Of a stretch of DNA of 37,633 nt, positions 36,651 through 37,633 are shown piece by piece. This DNA comes from Syntrophaceae bacterium (GTDB lineage: Bacteria; Desulfobacterota; Syntrophia; Syntrophales; Smithellaceae), in contig JAFGLS010000175.1 in assembly GCA_016927935.1 (NCBI GenBank), forward strand, positions 1 to 37,633. The letters run 5' to 3'. The notes beneath the pieces are model-generated. The model was not told the DNA's origin. It saw only the letters and a program-made list of their open reading frames with translations, and made no database searches. Numbering within the stretch: position 1 is the stretch's first letter; each line of letters begins with the position of its first letter. Made by a program: the position numbers and the translations under genes.

Positions 36651-37451
36651 ATGATTTATAAATTCATTGAACTGGAGATAAAGGATTACATCGCAACAGT
36701 AACCATGTCCAGGGAAAAAAGTCTAAATGCCTTGAGTGTTGAATTTGCAACGGAGATTACCAATGTTTTTAAAGAGCTCGCAGCCATGAGCGATGTGCGG
36801 GCTGTTATCCTCAGGAGCAAGGCCAGAATTTTTTGCGCTGGTTTGGATTTGAAAGATGCCGCCGGCGGTTTTACCGGCACGTCCAGAGGGCCTTTAGACA
36901 TGCTTAAAAGATCGCAACCGTTGTTTGATTGCTGCACTGCCATTGAAGAATGTTCCAAGCCGGTCATTGCCGCAGTACACGGTCAGTGCATCGGAGGAGG
37001 TCTCCATATTGCGGCCGCCTGTGATATCCGCATCTGTACCCAAGACGCAAGTTTCTGCCTTAGGGAACCGAAAATAGGATTATGTGCCGACATGGGCGCA
37101 CTGCAAAGGCTTCCTTTGATAATCGGTGAAGGATTTACCAGAGAGTTGGCATTCACTGTTGGTTTTTATTCCGCGGCGCAGGCTGAGAAAATGGGGCTTG
37201 TCAACAATGTTTATGCCGATCAACCCACGCTTTATGAGGCCGCCTGGCAACTGGCTGCGCAGATAGCTGAAAACGCCCCGCTGGCAATTGAGAGCACCAA
37301 GGAAGTTTTAAATTTCAGCCGCCATACGAGCGTCTGCGAAGGAGTAGCTCTGGCGATGCAAAAAAACATTTTTCTGCTGACAACGGATGACATCAAAGAA
37401 GCTTTCATGGCTTTTATGGAAAAAAGGCAACCGAATTTTAAAGGGAAATGA
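36651..37451 (+). CDS. Enoyl-CoA hydratase/isomerase family protein, dienoyl-CoA isomerase-like
   Basis: The 266-residue crotonase has the oxyanion-hole segments FCAGLDL (about 61-67) and GQCIGGGLHIAAACDIR. The following stretch, FCLREPKIGLCADMGALQRLP, is very close to that of delta3,5-delta2,4-dienoyl-CoA isomerase (ECH1), whose acidic residues there (Glu in REPK, Asp in CADMG) are catalytic. The third ECH1 acid, in GGGxD, is replaced by His (GGGLH). An isomerase or hydratase acting on acyl-CoA in beta-oxidation is likely; the exact reaction is open. AGGAG lies 6 bases before the ATG, right next to the MITE-like element. No other beta-oxidation genes are in the window. Confidence 0.85.
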   Translation: MIYKFIELEIKDYIATVTMSREKSLNALSVEFATEITNVFKELAAMSDVRAVILRSKARIFCAGLDLKDAAGGFTGTSRGPLDMLKRSQPLFDCCTAIEECSKPVIAAVHGQCIGGGLHIAAACDIRICTQDASFCLREPKIGLCADMGALQRLPLIIGEGFTRELAFTVGFYSAAQAEKMGLVNNVYADQPTLYEAAWQLAAQIAENAPLAIESTKEVLNFSRHTSVCEGVALAMQKNIFLLTTDDIKEAFMAFMEKRQPNFKGK

Positions 37452-37566
37452 TGCCAAGAGGGCTTTTATTCGGTTATTTTAATAATTAAGTGTACTGTAC
37501 CCCAAATTACCTTTGACTTTTTAGCTTATTTAGCTTTAAATACGATCCAACCAATTAAAACCAGCT

Positions 37567-37633
37567 TGAAAAAGGCTAACCGCATTGAAAAGGCGGGGTG
37601 CAAAGTTAACAACCTAAGTCTCGGATAAGGGAT
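37567..37633 (+). ncRNA. c-di-GMP-I (GEMM) riboswitch, 3' part cut off by the window
   Basis: The conserved GEMM core is present: AAAAAGGCTAACC, a stem CCGC...GCGG (37580-37583 with 37593-37596) topped by a GAAA tetraloop (37587-37590), then GGGTGCAAAG (to 37605) and CCTAAG (37613-37618). The tetraloop stem has an A bulge at 37584. The G of GGC (37574) aligned with Vc2 G20 is G, not A, which favours c-di-GMP over cyclic AMP-GMP. The remaining P2/P3 strands and the controlled gene lie beyond 37633. Bases 37452-37566 contain no gene that I can see. Confidence 0.78.

Noticed and set aside
37452-37475. Possible terminator after the crotonase gene
   Set aside because: The only stem (GCC-AAGAG-GGC followed by TTTT) is 3 bp, too weak to call.

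Overview
The window looks like chromosomal DNA from a Gram-negative bacterium. Outer-membrane biogenesis genes (lptE, lolA, a tripartite RND pump) sit among housekeeping genes (leuS, pyrG, glmM, rpsT, proA, nadD, moaC, ilvE, comM). The protein styles, the leuS-lptE and proA-nadD pairs, an NrpR-type regulator, a Fis-like small protein and a beta-oxidation-type crotonase together suggest an anaerobic deltaproteobacterium (Desulfobacterota, perhaps a Syntrophales relative). That placement is inference. No rRNA or tRNA gene was seen.

Layout. Bases 1-2150: a 102-base diverged remnant of leuS, then a GC-rich minus-strand pair (SDR oxidoreductase, alpha/beta hydrolase) that looks like a late arrival beside the intact leuS. 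2320-8849 (plus): leuS, lptE, a repeat-rich spacer, a glycosyltransferase/DUF4922 fusion overlapping an M15-like peptidase. 8863-15408 (minus): a tetR-adaptor-pump-outer membrane channel operon with a promoter embedded in inverted repeats. 15487-16634 (minus): a DUF1460 protein and rpsT with its terminator. 17110-18429 (plus): a PAS-PAS-GGDEF diguanylate cyclase. 18431-26226 (minus): nrpR-gdhA-beta-helix acyltransferase-like-glmM-nagB-like-pyrG, a compact run linking ammonium assimilation to amino sugars and CTP. 26485-27911 (minus): Fis-like protein, PH-like membrane protein and moaC. 28243-31933 (plus): comM, ilvE and lolA. 31944-34035 (minus): a PflX-like radical SAM protein and a patatin. 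34493-37451 (plus): proA-nadD, a MITE-like element and a crotonase. The right edge (37567-37633) holds the 5' half of a c-di-GMP-I (GEMM) riboswitch.

The points that most deserve a second look are: (a) the nrpR-led nitrogen/amino-sugar operon with a NagB-like protein whose active site has changed; (b) the glycosyltransferase fused to a HIT-like nucleotidyltransferase/phosphorylase-like domain; (c) the leuS remnant next to a GC-rich cassette; (d) several families of short palindromic intergenic elements, including a 208-base element with terminal inverted repeats that abuts the crotonase ribosome-binding site; and (e) the truncated c-di-GMP riboswitch, whose regulated gene is outside the window.
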